Assembly: GCA_016213105.1 (NCBI GenBank)
Contig: JACRBN010000005.1
Span: 333,905 to 397,904 of the forward strand
Direction: 5' to 3'
Origin: Chloroflexota bacterium
GTDB lineage: Bacteria > Chloroflexota > Anaerolineae > Anaerolineales > Villigracilaceae
DNA: 64,000 nt
Shown here: positions 16,300-24,829 of the stretch, in pieces
How the letters are laid out: the number at the start of each line of letters is the position of its first letter
How positions within the stretch are numbered: the stretch's first letter is position 1
The notes under the pieces: model-generated
The model's input: the letters and a program-made list of their open reading frames with translations, nothing else
Databases searched by the model: none
What the model was told of the DNA's origin: nothing
Program-made: the position numbers and the translations under genes

Positions 16300-17649
16300 A
16301 TGAACGAGATTCGCAACCAATGGAAAAAATCGAAGGCATTCCGCGTCCTGCTTGGGGCTGCGCTGGTGTATGCGGCCTTGCGGATGGCGGTGCAGGCGCT
16401 GTTATTGGTGTATATCGCCTCGGCTCCCGCGATCGCGCCCGATGGACAGGTGGCCTCGGATCTGCAAATTTATATTAACGCTGCGCAGAATTTCGCGACA
16501 GGTGAGGATTTGTACCTCAAAGGCTCGCTGGAACATCTTGAGACGCATTTTCCTTATTCGCCCGCCTTTGCGCTGATGTTCATGCCCGTCCTGCTTTTAC
16601 CATTGCCTGTGCTGGTTCCGCTGGATGCCATCCTGCATATTGCAGCCTACGTTTTCATGTATTTCAGATGGGGAAAAATTTTCAAGCGGCTTCAACTTCC
16701 ACGCGCCGCGCAGACCCTGGTTAATTTGCTTCCACTCTGGATTGTATTCACCGCCTTTTGGGATGATCTGGCCTATTTGAACATCTATATTCTCATGGCG
16801 CTGGTGGCCACGCTGTTCATGGATGCGGTGCTCGAAGAAAGATTGGGCTGGGCAATCTTTTGGCTGGGCGTGATCATTTTGCCGATTAAACCGCAATGGG
16901 CATTTGCCGCAGCGATTCCGCTTTTGCTCGGACGCCGTACGTTCTTCATCCGCCTTTTGCTTGGTTCACTGCTGGCGTATTTTCTCGTTGCAGGCGCGAC
17001 TATCTTAATTGGCGGGGTTGAATACGGACTTCAACAATATTCAGATTACGTGGTCTTCCTGGGACGTCTGAGCCGCGATTTCCCCTGGCGGGGCCCGGAC
17101 AGTCCCTTCCTGGGCTACAATCACTCCGTGGTTCAAACCATCCTGTATTTCTTTGGCGTGTCCGTGACCAGCATGAAACTGGCCACGCTGGTCAAGGTCA
17201 TTCTGCTCCTGCCGTTGGGATGGGTTTCGGTAAAATACCTAATGCACCCAGTCAATCAGCGCGGCGACGAAGTGCCCCACCTCGCCCTGGACTTTGGGTT
17301 TGCCCTCTATATCGCGGCCTTTCTCTGGCTGGACATGGTCTGGGAAGTGTCGCTCGGCATTGCGGTCTTCACCTACCTGCTGGCTGTGACCGAGAGCCGC
17401 ACTGAACGCATCCTGGCATCCATTGTCTTCATTCCCTACTGCCTGCTCGATTTTTGGCGGCTGCTAAGTTTTGCAGTTCTGGGCGAAGACGCATTGTCGG
17501 GCGCGTATCTCATTACCGATCCCAGCACGTACATCCCGATGATCCTGTTCGTGCTGCTAGCTTTCTACACAATCCTGTTGCGGCGACTCTTCGCCCGGGC
17601 CGCCGCACCCCGCCTGGGGGCCGGCTCAAGGTTCAGGGTGAACCGATGA
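16300..17649 (+). CDS. GT87/DUF2029-type membrane glycosyltransferase
   Basis: 449 residues from ATG 16300. About ten transmembrane helices. After the first helix comes DLQIYINAAQNFATGEDLYLKG, then HFPYSPAFALMFMPVLLLP; this acidic residue, GEDLY and (F/Y)-PY-P pattern is typical of the DUF2029 mannosyltransferases (GT87), which use polyprenyl-phosphate sugars on the outer face of the membrane. Its stop overlaps the ATG of the MFS transporter gene (ATGA at 17646-17649), which implies coupled translation. Confidence 0.8.
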   Translation: MNEIRNQWKKSKAFRVLLGAALVYAALRMAVQALLLVYIASAPAIAPDGQVASDLQIYINAAQNFATGEDLYLKGSLEHLETHFPYSPAFALMFMPVLLLPLPVLVPLDAILHIAAYVFMYFRWGKIFKRLQLPRAAQTLVNLLPLWIVFTAFWDDLAYLNIYILMALVATLFMDAVLEERLGWAIFWLGVIILPIKPQWAFAAAIPLLLGRRTFFIRLLLGSLLAYFLVAGATILIGGVEYGLQQYSDYVVFLGRLSRDFPWRGPDSPFLGYNHSVVQTILYFFGVSVTSMKLATLVKVILLLPLGWVSVKYLMHPVNQRGDEVPHLALDFGFALYIAAFLWLDMVWEVSLGIAVFTYLLAVTESRTERILASIVFIPYCLLDFWRLLSFAVLGEDALSGAYLITDPSTYIPMILFVLLAFYTILLRRLFARAAAPRLGAGSRFRVNR

Positions 17650-18977
17650 GTGAGATTCCGTCCAAACCCGAGATCCTGCCTCCTGTCCGCACGGACGTTG
17701 CCTACAGTTTCATCAACCTGGGCACCACCATCGTTTGGTCCATCGTGGATGGCTGGCTGTTGTATTTTTACCTGCCGCCAGATGGACAGGGCATGGCGTT
17801 GGTGCCGGTGGCGTTGTATGGCATGGCGGTTCTCTCGGGACGCATCCTGAACGCCCTGTTCACGCCGCTGATCGGGTATTGGTCCGATCACAGCCGCAGT
17901 CGTTGGGGCAGGCGCCTGCCGTTTATTTTTTTGTCCAGCCTGCCCTACCTGATTTTCTTTGTGCTGCTTTGGCTGCCGCCGGTGAAAGGTGAATCGCTGG
18001 GTAACCTGGTTTATCTGGCGGTGATCCTGGTGCTGTTCAACCTGGCGCAGAGCCTGGTGGTGATCCCCTTCGGGTCGCTGCTGCCCGAACTGGCGCGCGC
18101 CGACCGTCATCGTGTGCGCATGACAGCCTGGAGCGCCAGCTTCCAGTTGATCGGTGTCATCCTGGCAGGGCTGGCGGGACTGCTGATCGAGCAAAGGGGA
18201 TTTGTATTCACGATGTTGATCTATGCACTGGCCATCCTGCCGCTGTTCTACCTGCCCCTGCTGGTGCTGCGTGAGCAACCTGGGAGGCAGATCAAGGTAG
18301 GAGAGCATCTGGGTTTTTGGCGCAGTATTAAAATAACGCTTGCGAACCGCGCCTTTTTGGTGTTGACCGCAACGGGCGCCTGCTTCTGGACGGCGACTAC
18401 TTTTCTGATGTTGGTTGTGCCCTTCATCGTGACCGAGGTTTGCGGGTTGACCGTAGCCGACACGCCGTATTTTTACCTGCCCGCTGTGCTGGCTTCGCTG
18501 GCCTGTTATCCGCTGGTCAACGGACTGGCGGGACGCTTCGGAAAGTGGCGCGTGTTCGCCGCGTCCCTGCTGGCTTCGGCGGTGATCCTGCCGCTGTTGA
18601 TGTTGATCGGCCCGTGGATCCCGATCCCGTTGATGGCGCAGGGCATCACCTGGATGACCCTGGAGGCGATTGCCATGTCGGGCGTAATCATGCTGCCTCA
18701 GGCTTTCGCGGCTGAGATCACGGATTACGATGAGACGGTTACGGGCCAGCGGCGCGAAGGAGCGTATTATTCAGCCTGGAGCCTGCTCGATCAGATGGTC
18801 AACGGATTGGCTGGGGCGGCTTTACCTCTGCTTTTGCTTCTGGGCCGCAGCCGCACCGATGACCACGGTCCGTTGGGCGTGCGCCTGACTGGCTTGATCG
18901 GCGGCCTGCTTTTGTTTGCCGCCTTCCTGATCTTCCAACGCTATCCGCTGAAGAATTTTTTGCGCGTATCTTCGTAG
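17646..18977 (+). CDS. MFS transporter, GPH (glycoside:cation symporter) type
   Basis: 443 residues from ATG 17646; longer frames would lie inside the upstream gene. Twelve predicted helices. The loop after helix 2 reads LIGYWSDHSRSRWGRRLPFI, the MFS_2 signature of GPH symporters such as MelB and sucrose carriers. A second cytoplasmic loop carries EITDYDETVTGQRREG, also family-typical. The substrate is probably a sugar or glycoside. The stop codon lies within the left arm of a palindromic repeat (18974-19002). Confidence 0.85.
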   Translation: MSEIPSKPEILPPVRTDVAYSFINLGTTIVWSIVDGWLLYFYLPPDGQGMALVPVALYGMAVLSGRILNALFTPLIGYWSDHSRSRWGRRLPFIFLSSLPYLIFFVLLWLPPVKGESLGNLVYLAVILVLFNLAQSLVVIPFGSLLPELARADRHRVRMTAWSASFQLIGVILAGLAGLLIEQRGFVFTMLIYALAILPLFYLPLLVLREQPGRQIKVGEHLGFWRSIKITLANRAFLVLTATGACFWTATTFLMLVVPFIVTEVCGLTVADTPYFYLPAVLASLACYPLVNGLAGRFGKWRVFAASLLASAVILPLLMLIGPWIPIPLMAQGITWMTLEAIAMSGVIMLPQAFAAEITDYDETVTGQRREGAYYSAWSLLDQMVNGLAGAALPLLLLLGRSRTDDHGPLGVRLTGLIGGLLLFAAFLIFQRYPLKNFLRVSS

Positions 18978-19002
18978 GGGCGGAGCATTGCTCCGCCCCT
19001 AC
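18974..19002. repeat. short palindromic repeat overlapping the MFS stop codon
   Basis: GTAGGGGCGGAGC (18974-18986) pairs perfectly with 18990-19002 around ATT. It provides the TAG stop of the transporter. Lacking a T-run, it is more like a dispersed palindromic element than a terminator; the palindrome at 35483-35514 is built on the same GTAGGG(G)CG core. Confidence 0.7.
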
Positions 19003-19037
19003 AGTCCCCACCCGTGATAAATATTTTGGAGACAATC

Positions 19038-19835
19038 ATGAAAGTCGATTTGAAAAAAATCGCCACACTTGAACGCATCAATTACCTGACCATGGAGCCG
19101 ATGGCGGGCGTGACACCCGGCGTAGATATTATCCTGCGCCCGGATATGATCCTGACGAGCAGCAGTACCTACCCGTCCCCGGACGCCAACCACGCTTGCC
19201 TGCTGCAAACTGATCCGCAAAACGTGGACGGGCTGATCGATGAGGTCATCGCCTATTTCACTGCGCGTGAAATACCGCCTGTTGTTTTGGTCTCGCCCGC
19301 CTGTATGCCCGCCGACCTGCCTCAACGTTTGCTGGCGCGCGGATTCCAACGCCAGGAACCCGACGAAACCTGGATGGTGATGGAAGACCTGCAAAGCAGG
19401 AAAGTGCCAAAGATCGAGGTAACTGTCAAAGTCAAAATGATTGGCCGCGCCGATGCGCCGCTTTTTGCCGAGGTGATGGTGGCTTCCTACGATATGCCCG
19501 CCGAATGGGTCGCTGTCCTTACGGACTTGATCGCACCCTCCATTGGCGCGCCTGGCATCACGCATTTCCTGGCTTTCCTGGGCGAAAAACCGATCGCCAC
19601 CCTGACCCTGATGCGCTACCAAAATTATGTCACCATCGGCAGCGCGGGCGTCCTGCCCGAGCATCGCGGCGGGCGCACGATTTTCAACATGGCCGTTGAA
19701 GTGCTGGGTGAGGCCAAGCGCCAGGGCGTGGAAACCGTGCTCCTGCAAACATCGCTCGGCCCCATCTTCGAGCGCTTCCTGCGCATTTGCGGTTTTACCC
19801 TGGCTTTCAAGCGCCAGACCTACATGCTCTCATGA
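19038..19835 (+). CDS. GNAT-family N-acetyltransferase
   Basis: 265 residues from ATG 19038 (GGAG at 19028-19031). The C-terminal half shows a GNAT core: YVTIGSAGVLPEHRGGRTIFNMAVE contains a beta-4/alpha-3 segment with the R-G-G pyrophosphate loop, here HRGGR where the usual form is RGxG. The N-terminal half may be a degenerate second GNAT fold. The substrate is unknown. It overlaps the next gene by ATGA (19832-19835) and so belongs to the ABC operon. Confidence 0.78.
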   Translation: MKVDLKKIATLERINYLTMEPMAGVTPGVDIILRPDMILTSSSTYPSPDANHACLLQTDPQNVDGLIDEVIAYFTAREIPPVVLVSPACMPADLPQRLLARGFQRQEPDETWMVMEDLQSRKVPKIEVTVKVKMIGRADAPLFAEVMVASYDMPAEWVAVLTDLIAPSIGAPGITHFLAFLGEKPIATLTLMRYQNYVTIGSAGVLPEHRGGRTIFNMAVEVLGEAKRQGVETVLLQTSLGPIFERFLRICGFTLAFKRQTYMLS

Positions 19836-20560
19836 CCACCCTGATTCGCGTCTCTGACCTGAAAAAGACCTACCAGACGGGCAGCGTCCGCTTTGAAGCC
19901 CTGCGCGGGATTTCGCTGGATGTTCAGTCTGGGGATTTTTCGGCCATCATGGGACAGTCGGGGAGCGGGAAATCGACCCTGATGCACATCGTTGGCGGAC
20001 TGGACAAGCCCACGTCTGGTTCTGTCCGAGTAGGGGAGCATACGCTGGAGACGATGTCCGAGACGCAGCTCGCCATCTTCCGCCGCTCACAGGTTGGGTT
20101 TGTATTTCAATTTTTTAATTTGGTCGAGAACCTGAGCGTGCAGGCCAACGTGGAATTGCCCGCTTTGCTGGCAGGCGGCTGGAACCGTCGCGAGATCCGC
20201 AAACGATCTGCCGAGTTGCTCGAACGGCTGGGAATCGCCAGTCAGGCGGGTAAACATCCCTGGGAACTCTCGGGCGGACAGCAGCAGCGGGTGGCGATTG
20301 CGCGGGCCTTCATCAATCAGCCCATGCTCCTGTTGGCCGACGAACCGACCGGCAACCTGGACAGCGCCAGCGGGGACGAGGTCTTGAAAATCTTGAAGGA
20401 GTTCAACCAGCAGGGACAGACGATCCTGATGGTCACGCATTCTGCACAAGCTGCGGCCTGGGCCAAGACCGTCCTGTTCATTCAGGATGGCCTGCTGGTG
20501 GATCGCATGGATGGCGGCGACGAGAAATCCATTGCCCAGCGTTTGGTGGATTTGCGGTAG
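19832..20560 (+). CDS. ABC transporter ATPase, MacB/LolD type
   Basis: 242 residues. Complete nucleotide-binding domain: Walker A GQSGSGKST (about 40-48), Q-loop VFQFFNLVENLS, signature LSGGQQQRVAIARA, Walker B LLLADEPTGNLDS and H-loop VTHS. FQFFNL..L and DEPTGNLDS are typical of the MacB/LolD/FtsE branch, which works with FtsX-type permeases in mechanotransmission or lipoprotein/peptide export. The permease gene follows six bases later. Confidence 0.93.
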   Translation: MTTLIRVSDLKKTYQTGSVRFEALRGISLDVQSGDFSAIMGQSGSGKSTLMHIVGGLDKPTSGSVRVGEHTLETMSETQLAIFRRSQVGFVFQFFNLVENLSVQANVELPALLAGGWNRREIRKRSAELLERLGIASQAGKHPWELSGGQQQRVAIARAFINQPMLLLADEPTGNLDSASGDEVLKILKEFNQQGQTILMVTHSAQAAAWAKTVLFIQDGLLVDRMDGGDEKSIAQRLVDLR

Positions 20561-20566
20561 GCAGCC

Positions 20567-22891
20567 ATGAGCGCAGTCTGGCAGAAGATTTGGGCCGACC
20601 TGCTGCATCGCCGCATGGTCTCGCTCCTGATCATTGGCACGATTGCGGCGGCTGCGGCTTTGTTTACCCTGGCCCTGACCACGCTTTTTAATCTGGAAGC
20701 CCCCTACGACAAGTCTCATGCCGAGTTGAACGGTGCGCACCTGTGGCTGCATTTCAAGCCGCAGCGTGTGCGCGCCATGGATATTCGCCAGATCGAGGAA
20801 TTGCCCGAGGTGGCGGCCAGCACGGGGCGGCAATACAGCTACAGCAGCCAGGTTTATTTTGAGGATACGCGCGCGCCCGTCAGCCTGCGCGTCACGCCAA
20901 TTGAACCGCCGCGGGTCAACCGTCTGCGGCTGCTTTCGGGGCGCTTCATCCAGCCCGAAGCGGATGAGGTGCTCATTAGCCGCGATATGCGCGACATCTA
21001 CCAATTATCGGTGGGGCAATTCGTGGAAATCACCCGTTCTGACGGTCAGCGAGTGGAACTGCCCATTGTCGGGATTGTGTACGATCCCATGTACGATAGT
21101 TACCGCGCCAGCCTGCCACCGTATGTTTACGTCAGCGAACATCTGCTGTTCAGCCTTTTTCCCGATAAATCCGCGTGGGAGTGGTCACTCGGCCTGCGAT
21201 TGAAAGACCCCGAGTCTGTGGCGGTGGTGGTGGATAAGATCCAGTCCATGCGCAACCTGGAACTTGTGAATGATTACACGGATTGGCACGACGTGCGCAG
21301 TTCAGCCATCTTCGACGCGCAAATGGCCTTTATTTTTCTCTCGGCTTTCAGTTTCTTCGCCATCCTGGCGACGGTTCTCATCATCGTCAGTATCATCAGT
21401 TCCACGGTTCTGGCGCAAATCAAACAGATTGGGACACTCAAGGCCATCGGTTTCACGGGCAGACAAATTCTGTCAGTATACGTTGGGCAATATGTGTTCA
21501 TGAGCCTCGTCGGGACGGCACTGGGATACACACTTGGCCTGGCAATGGCGCCCCTGCCCATGCGGACCATCACCATGTCGCTGAATACCTCCTACCAGCC
21601 GCCTTTCAACGGGTGGAGTCTGATGGCGGTTTTCCTCGTCATTCCAGGTATCACCATTCTGTCCGCATTGGGAGCCGCGTACCGCGGCGCACGCGTCAAT
21701 ATCATCAAGGCCATTGCCATTGGCGCGGAAGCCCCCGCCCGCAAAACGTTCTGGCTGGCGCGGCTGGCTGAGCGGATGGGAGCGCCAATGCCCTTTGTGT
21801 TGGGGTTTAATGATGTTTTTGTCAAACCGTTCCGCTCCCTGCTGGCAATGGTCAACCTGACCATTGGGGTGATGGGCATGGTCTTCGGTCTGGCGCTCAC
21901 AGGGACCATCGAGACGTATCGCCAGAACCCCGCCCTGCTCGGTATTGTCTACGATGCCATCGTGACGCGCCAGGAGACCAGCGACATCCGTACGCAACGC
22001 CTGCTCGCCCAAACTCCCGGTGTGGAGGCGTTTTACGGTGAGACTCTGCTGGAGGCAGAAACGCTGAATGGACAATCCTTGAACCTGCGAGCGGTCGAGG
22101 GACAGTTGAGCGCTTTCCCATTTGTCGTCGAGGATGGACGATTCTTCCAGCCCGGTTCGAACGAGGCGATGGCTGGCAAAGGTTTGCTGGATTGGTTGGG
22201 ATTGAAAGTCGGGGATAGCATCACCCTGATCCTTGATAAGGACAAAGGAACAAAAGTCACTTTCCAAATCGTTGGAGAATACCCCGAACCCGCGGATGCC
22301 GGCCAGCGTCTCATGGTCAATCTGTCCAGTGTGAGTCCCCTGCTCAAGCACACGAACCCAGGCACGTATTACCTGAAATTAGTTCAATCCGCAAAACCAG
22401 ACGAGATTCGATCCTTCATCGCCCCACGCCGCGACTCGGACTTGAACTTCACGCTCCTGGAAGACATCGTTCCCGATACAAATTACCTGCAATTGGCAAT
22501 TTTCATGCTGGCGGCAATTTTGATCGGAATTGCCATCGTCAACATCCTGATCATGTCCCTGCTTTCGGCGCAGGAAAACTTGCGCGTTGTGGGTATCATT
22601 AAAACCATCGGGATGACACCTGCCCAGGTGGTCATCATGTTCAGCACCACTGCTGCCTTTCTGGGATTGCTGGCCATTGTTGCGGGCATCCCTGCCGGCC
22701 TGGTATTGACAAGAAACTTGTTGAACTTCATGGCGAGCTTTACCGGCTTCGGACGTATCGCCATCTCACTGGATACCCTGACCATTATCGGGCTGATCCC
22801 GTTTGCCCTGTTCATCAGCATATTGGGAAGTTTCCTCCCGGCACGTTGGGCGGCGCATTTGCAGATTGTGGAAGTTTTGCGGCGGGAGTAG
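20567..22891 (+). CDS. FtsX-family ABC permease, two permease modules
   Basis: 774 residues. An N-terminal helix is followed by a large extracytoplasmic domain (about 50-235), three helices (first FtsX module, about 250-370), a linker, another helix near 430, a second extracytoplasmic domain and a C-terminal three-helix FtsX module (about 640-760) ending LPARWAAHLQIVEVLRRE. This duplicated form is common for Gram-positive-type lipid or peptide transporters. It pairs with the ATPase upstream. Likely role: extraction or export of a lipophilic substrate or antimicrobial peptide. Confidence 0.9.
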   Translation: MSAVWQKIWADLLHRRMVSLLIIGTIAAAAALFTLALTTLFNLEAPYDKSHAELNGAHLWLHFKPQRVRAMDIRQIEELPEVAASTGRQYSYSSQVYFEDTRAPVSLRVTPIEPPRVNRLRLLSGRFIQPEADEVLISRDMRDIYQLSVGQFVEITRSDGQRVELPIVGIVYDPMYDSYRASLPPYVYVSEHLLFSLFPDKSAWEWSLGLRLKDPESVAVVVDKIQSMRNLELVNDYTDWHDVRSSAIFDAQMAFIFLSAFSFFAILATVLIIVSIISSTVLAQIKQIGTLKAIGFTGRQILSVYVGQYVFMSLVGTALGYTLGLAMAPLPMRTITMSLNTSYQPPFNGWSLMAVFLVIPGITILSALGAAYRGARVNIIKAIAIGAEAPARKTFWLARLAERMGAPMPFVLGFNDVFVKPFRSLLAMVNLTIGVMGMVFGLALTGTIETYRQNPALLGIVYDAIVTRQETSDIRTQRLLAQTPGVEAFYGETLLEAETLNGQSLNLRAVEGQLSAFPFVVEDGRFFQPGSNEAMAGKGLLDWLGLKVGDSITLILDKDKGTKVTFQIVGEYPEPADAGQRLMVNLSSVSPLLKHTNPGTYYLKLVQSAKPDEIRSFIAPRRDSDLNFTLLEDIVPDTNYLQLAIFMLAAILIGIAIVNILIMSLLSAQENLRVVGIIKTIGMTPAQVVIMFSTTAAFLGLLAIVAGIPAGLVLTRNLLNFMASFTGFGRIAISLDTLTIIGLIPFALFISILGSFLPARWAAHLQIVEVLRRE

Positions 22892-23042
22892 TTCGTTTGC
22901 ATTTTTTCCATATTTGCAGGAAAATCAATCCTGTGAATACGGCAGCCTCGCCCGTTGCATGGCAGATAACCGTTTTTGGATAGGGAGACAAACCAGATGG
23001 GACAAGCACAGTTTTGTTGGAACGTTTGCATCGAGAGGAACC

Positions 23043-24623
23043 ATGGATAAAAAAATTTCATTTGCCGTACTAAAGAAATATTTGACTCTCATCACCTTCT
23101 TTTTTTTGGCGGTGCCCTTTTTGATTTATTTCTTCGGTTGGTTGCATTGGTGGCTGGCTGTTCCAATGACTGTCATCTGCCTTCTACCCCTTCTATGGGA
23201 ATGGAAACGCTCGAATGATATTTCAGTCCCTGCGCATGAACAGGAGCCTGCCGCCATCAGCGGATGGCAAATCGTCATTGTATGTGGAATGACGTTGGTT
23301 CTGGTATTGATCTCCGGAATAGGAGGGTGGGGTTTCCAAAACGTGGATTGGGAAAAGCACAATATGATGCTCAGGGACTTGGTGGAGCAGCCCTGGCCCG
23401 TTATGTATCAATATGATGGGATGCAGTTACCGCTGGTCTATTATTTTGCCTACTACCTGCCTGCCGCATTGATCGGTAAGGCCTTCGGCTGGATCGCCGC
23501 CAATTACGCGCTCCTGGTCGAAAGTTGGCTGGGGCTATCCCTTGTCACTCTCTGGGGTGTTACCCTTATCAAACGTTCCTGGTGGAAAGCGGCATTGTTT
23601 GTTATTTTTTTCGCCGGGATGGATGTGCTTGGATTCGCACTCATGGCTCCCGCCGTTCAGGCTTTCGCCGGCGAGACACTTAGCATTTATGATTTCGAAT
23701 GGTGGTCCATTGGATGGAACTATCCTTCATTCAACTGGGTCCTATTCTGGACACCGAATCAGGGATTTGTCGGATGGTTGGTTATGGCCATCATTCTGGA
23801 TGAACTTTTCAACCAGGAGCGGAAATACACCCTTTGGTATCTTGGCCTGACAACATTCTGGTCGCCATTTATCACCGTGGGCTTGATTCCCTTTGTGTTG
23901 GCAGATTGGGTCTCAGAGCCTCGAACCCTTCCTGTATGGATCAGGAAGTATGGCTTGCCCAATCTATGCGGCGTGTTGCTGGGCGGATTAATCGGCTTCA
24001 TGTATCTTTCCAAGTTCCATCCCCTGCCGCCAGAGATTAGTGGAGAAATTGTCTCCGTCTTTTTCTTTTCACTTACCAAGAATGCCTTTGAAGTTGTCCT
24101 GGCATTGATTTTATTGATTCTATTCTGGCTCTTTGAAACCGGCTTGTACGGAATTTTGACCTGGAAACTTCTGGACAAAAATGACAGGCGATCCCGTCTC
24201 ATCCTGGCTACAGTACTGATTGTTCTCGCTGCCCTGCCGTTCTATCAATATGGATTTTATAACGACCTGCTGCAAAAAGCCTCGATTCCGTCGATATTTG
24301 CATTGGCAATTATTATCGGCCGCGTCGTTTTGAGTAAAGGAACGATGCTTGGAAAGAAATTAGCCCTGACCGTTCTTCTTGTCATCGGGTTCATGACCGC
24401 ATTCGTCAACATCGGCATTCAAGTCGAAGGCATTATTAAAAATGGGGCTCTCTGGCACCTTCCCTCATCTGGCGAGGTCAGTACACTCTGGCAGCTTCAA
24501 AAAAAAGAGGAAGAGAATGCCTTCAATATCGAAGGTCTGGAAAATATAGAATATAACTCCTTTGTCTCCCAATATATCGGTTCCAATGAAGCAGCGTACT
24601 TCCGGTGGTTTGTACGGAAATGA
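23043..24623 (+). CDS. polytopic membrane protein, unknown
   Basis: 526 residues from ATG 23043 (GAGAGG immediately upstream); the 151 bp before it hold no gene. About twelve hydrophobic helices. An early extracytoplasmic region (residues about 95-135) reads MLRDLVEQPWPVMYQYDG and is followed by YYFAYYLPAAL, recalling large integral glycosyltransferase-like proteins of archaea and Chloroflexota. A Trp/Tyr-rich stretch (about 225-250) is conspicuous. No catalytic motif is certain. It is AT-richer than the ABC genes before it. Confidence 0.65.
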   Translation: MDKKISFAVLKKYLTLITFFFLAVPFLIYFFGWLHWWLAVPMTVICLLPLLWEWKRSNDISVPAHEQEPAAISGWQIVIVCGMTLVLVLISGIGGWGFQNVDWEKHNMMLRDLVEQPWPVMYQYDGMQLPLVYYFAYYLPAALIGKAFGWIAANYALLVESWLGLSLVTLWGVTLIKRSWWKAALFVIFFAGMDVLGFALMAPAVQAFAGETLSIYDFEWWSIGWNYPSFNWVLFWTPNQGFVGWLVMAIILDELFNQERKYTLWYLGLTTFWSPFITVGLIPFVLADWVSEPRTLPVWIRKYGLPNLCGVLLGGLIGFMYLSKFHPLPPEISGEIVSVFFFSLTKNAFEVVLALILLILFWLFETGLYGILTWKLLDKNDRRSRLILATVLIVLAALPFYQYGFYNDLLQKASIPSIFALAIIIGRVVLSKGTMLGKKLALTVLLVIGFMTAFVNIGIQVEGIIKNGALWHLPSSGEVSTLWQLQKKEEENAFNIEGLENIEYNSFVSQYIGSNEAAYFRWFVRK

Positions 24624-24639
24624 TCAACCCCAGGCGCTT

Positions 24640-24771
24640 GGTTATTTCTTTTTAGGGACTCTCGTTGGCGAAGGCGGACTTCACAGGCTTCGGACCTCGC
24701 CGCGCTGGGCGGCGCGTATGCGCATCGTGAAGATCCTGCGCCAGGTAGATATCTTTTCGCGCAGGCATTAA
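24640..24771 (+). pseudogene. remnant of an FtsX-type permease C-terminus
   Basis: In frame 24640-24771 the translation contains FFLGTLV, then an unrelated stretch, then PRWAARMRIVKILRQ before a stop. This mirrors the tail of the permease at 20567 (ILGSFLPARWAAHLQIVEVLRRE). No start or upstream part survives. The unrelated insert (24666-24700) is itself partly self-complementary, so a small repeat may have landed in it. Best read as the relic of a second permease copy; chance similarity of a short tract is not excluded. Confidence 0.4.
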
Positions 24772-24776
24772 AAGCC

Positions 24777-24810
24777 AAAGCGCTTGAATGGCATCCCATT
24801 CAAGCGCTTT
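24777..24810. terminator. bidirectional hairpin terminator
   Basis: A 15-bp perfect stem (24777-24791 with 24796-24810), loop CATC, with an A-run on one side and a T-run on the other. It separates the plus-strand block from the convergent large membrane protein gene. Confidence 0.85.
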
Positions 24811-24829
24811 GTTTACATAGTTGCGGAGT

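Noticed and set aside
22803..23042. Longer N-terminus for the membrane protein at 23043
   Set aside because: The extra 80 residues overlap the permease gene end, show no domain, and a ribosome binding site stands just before ATG 23043.
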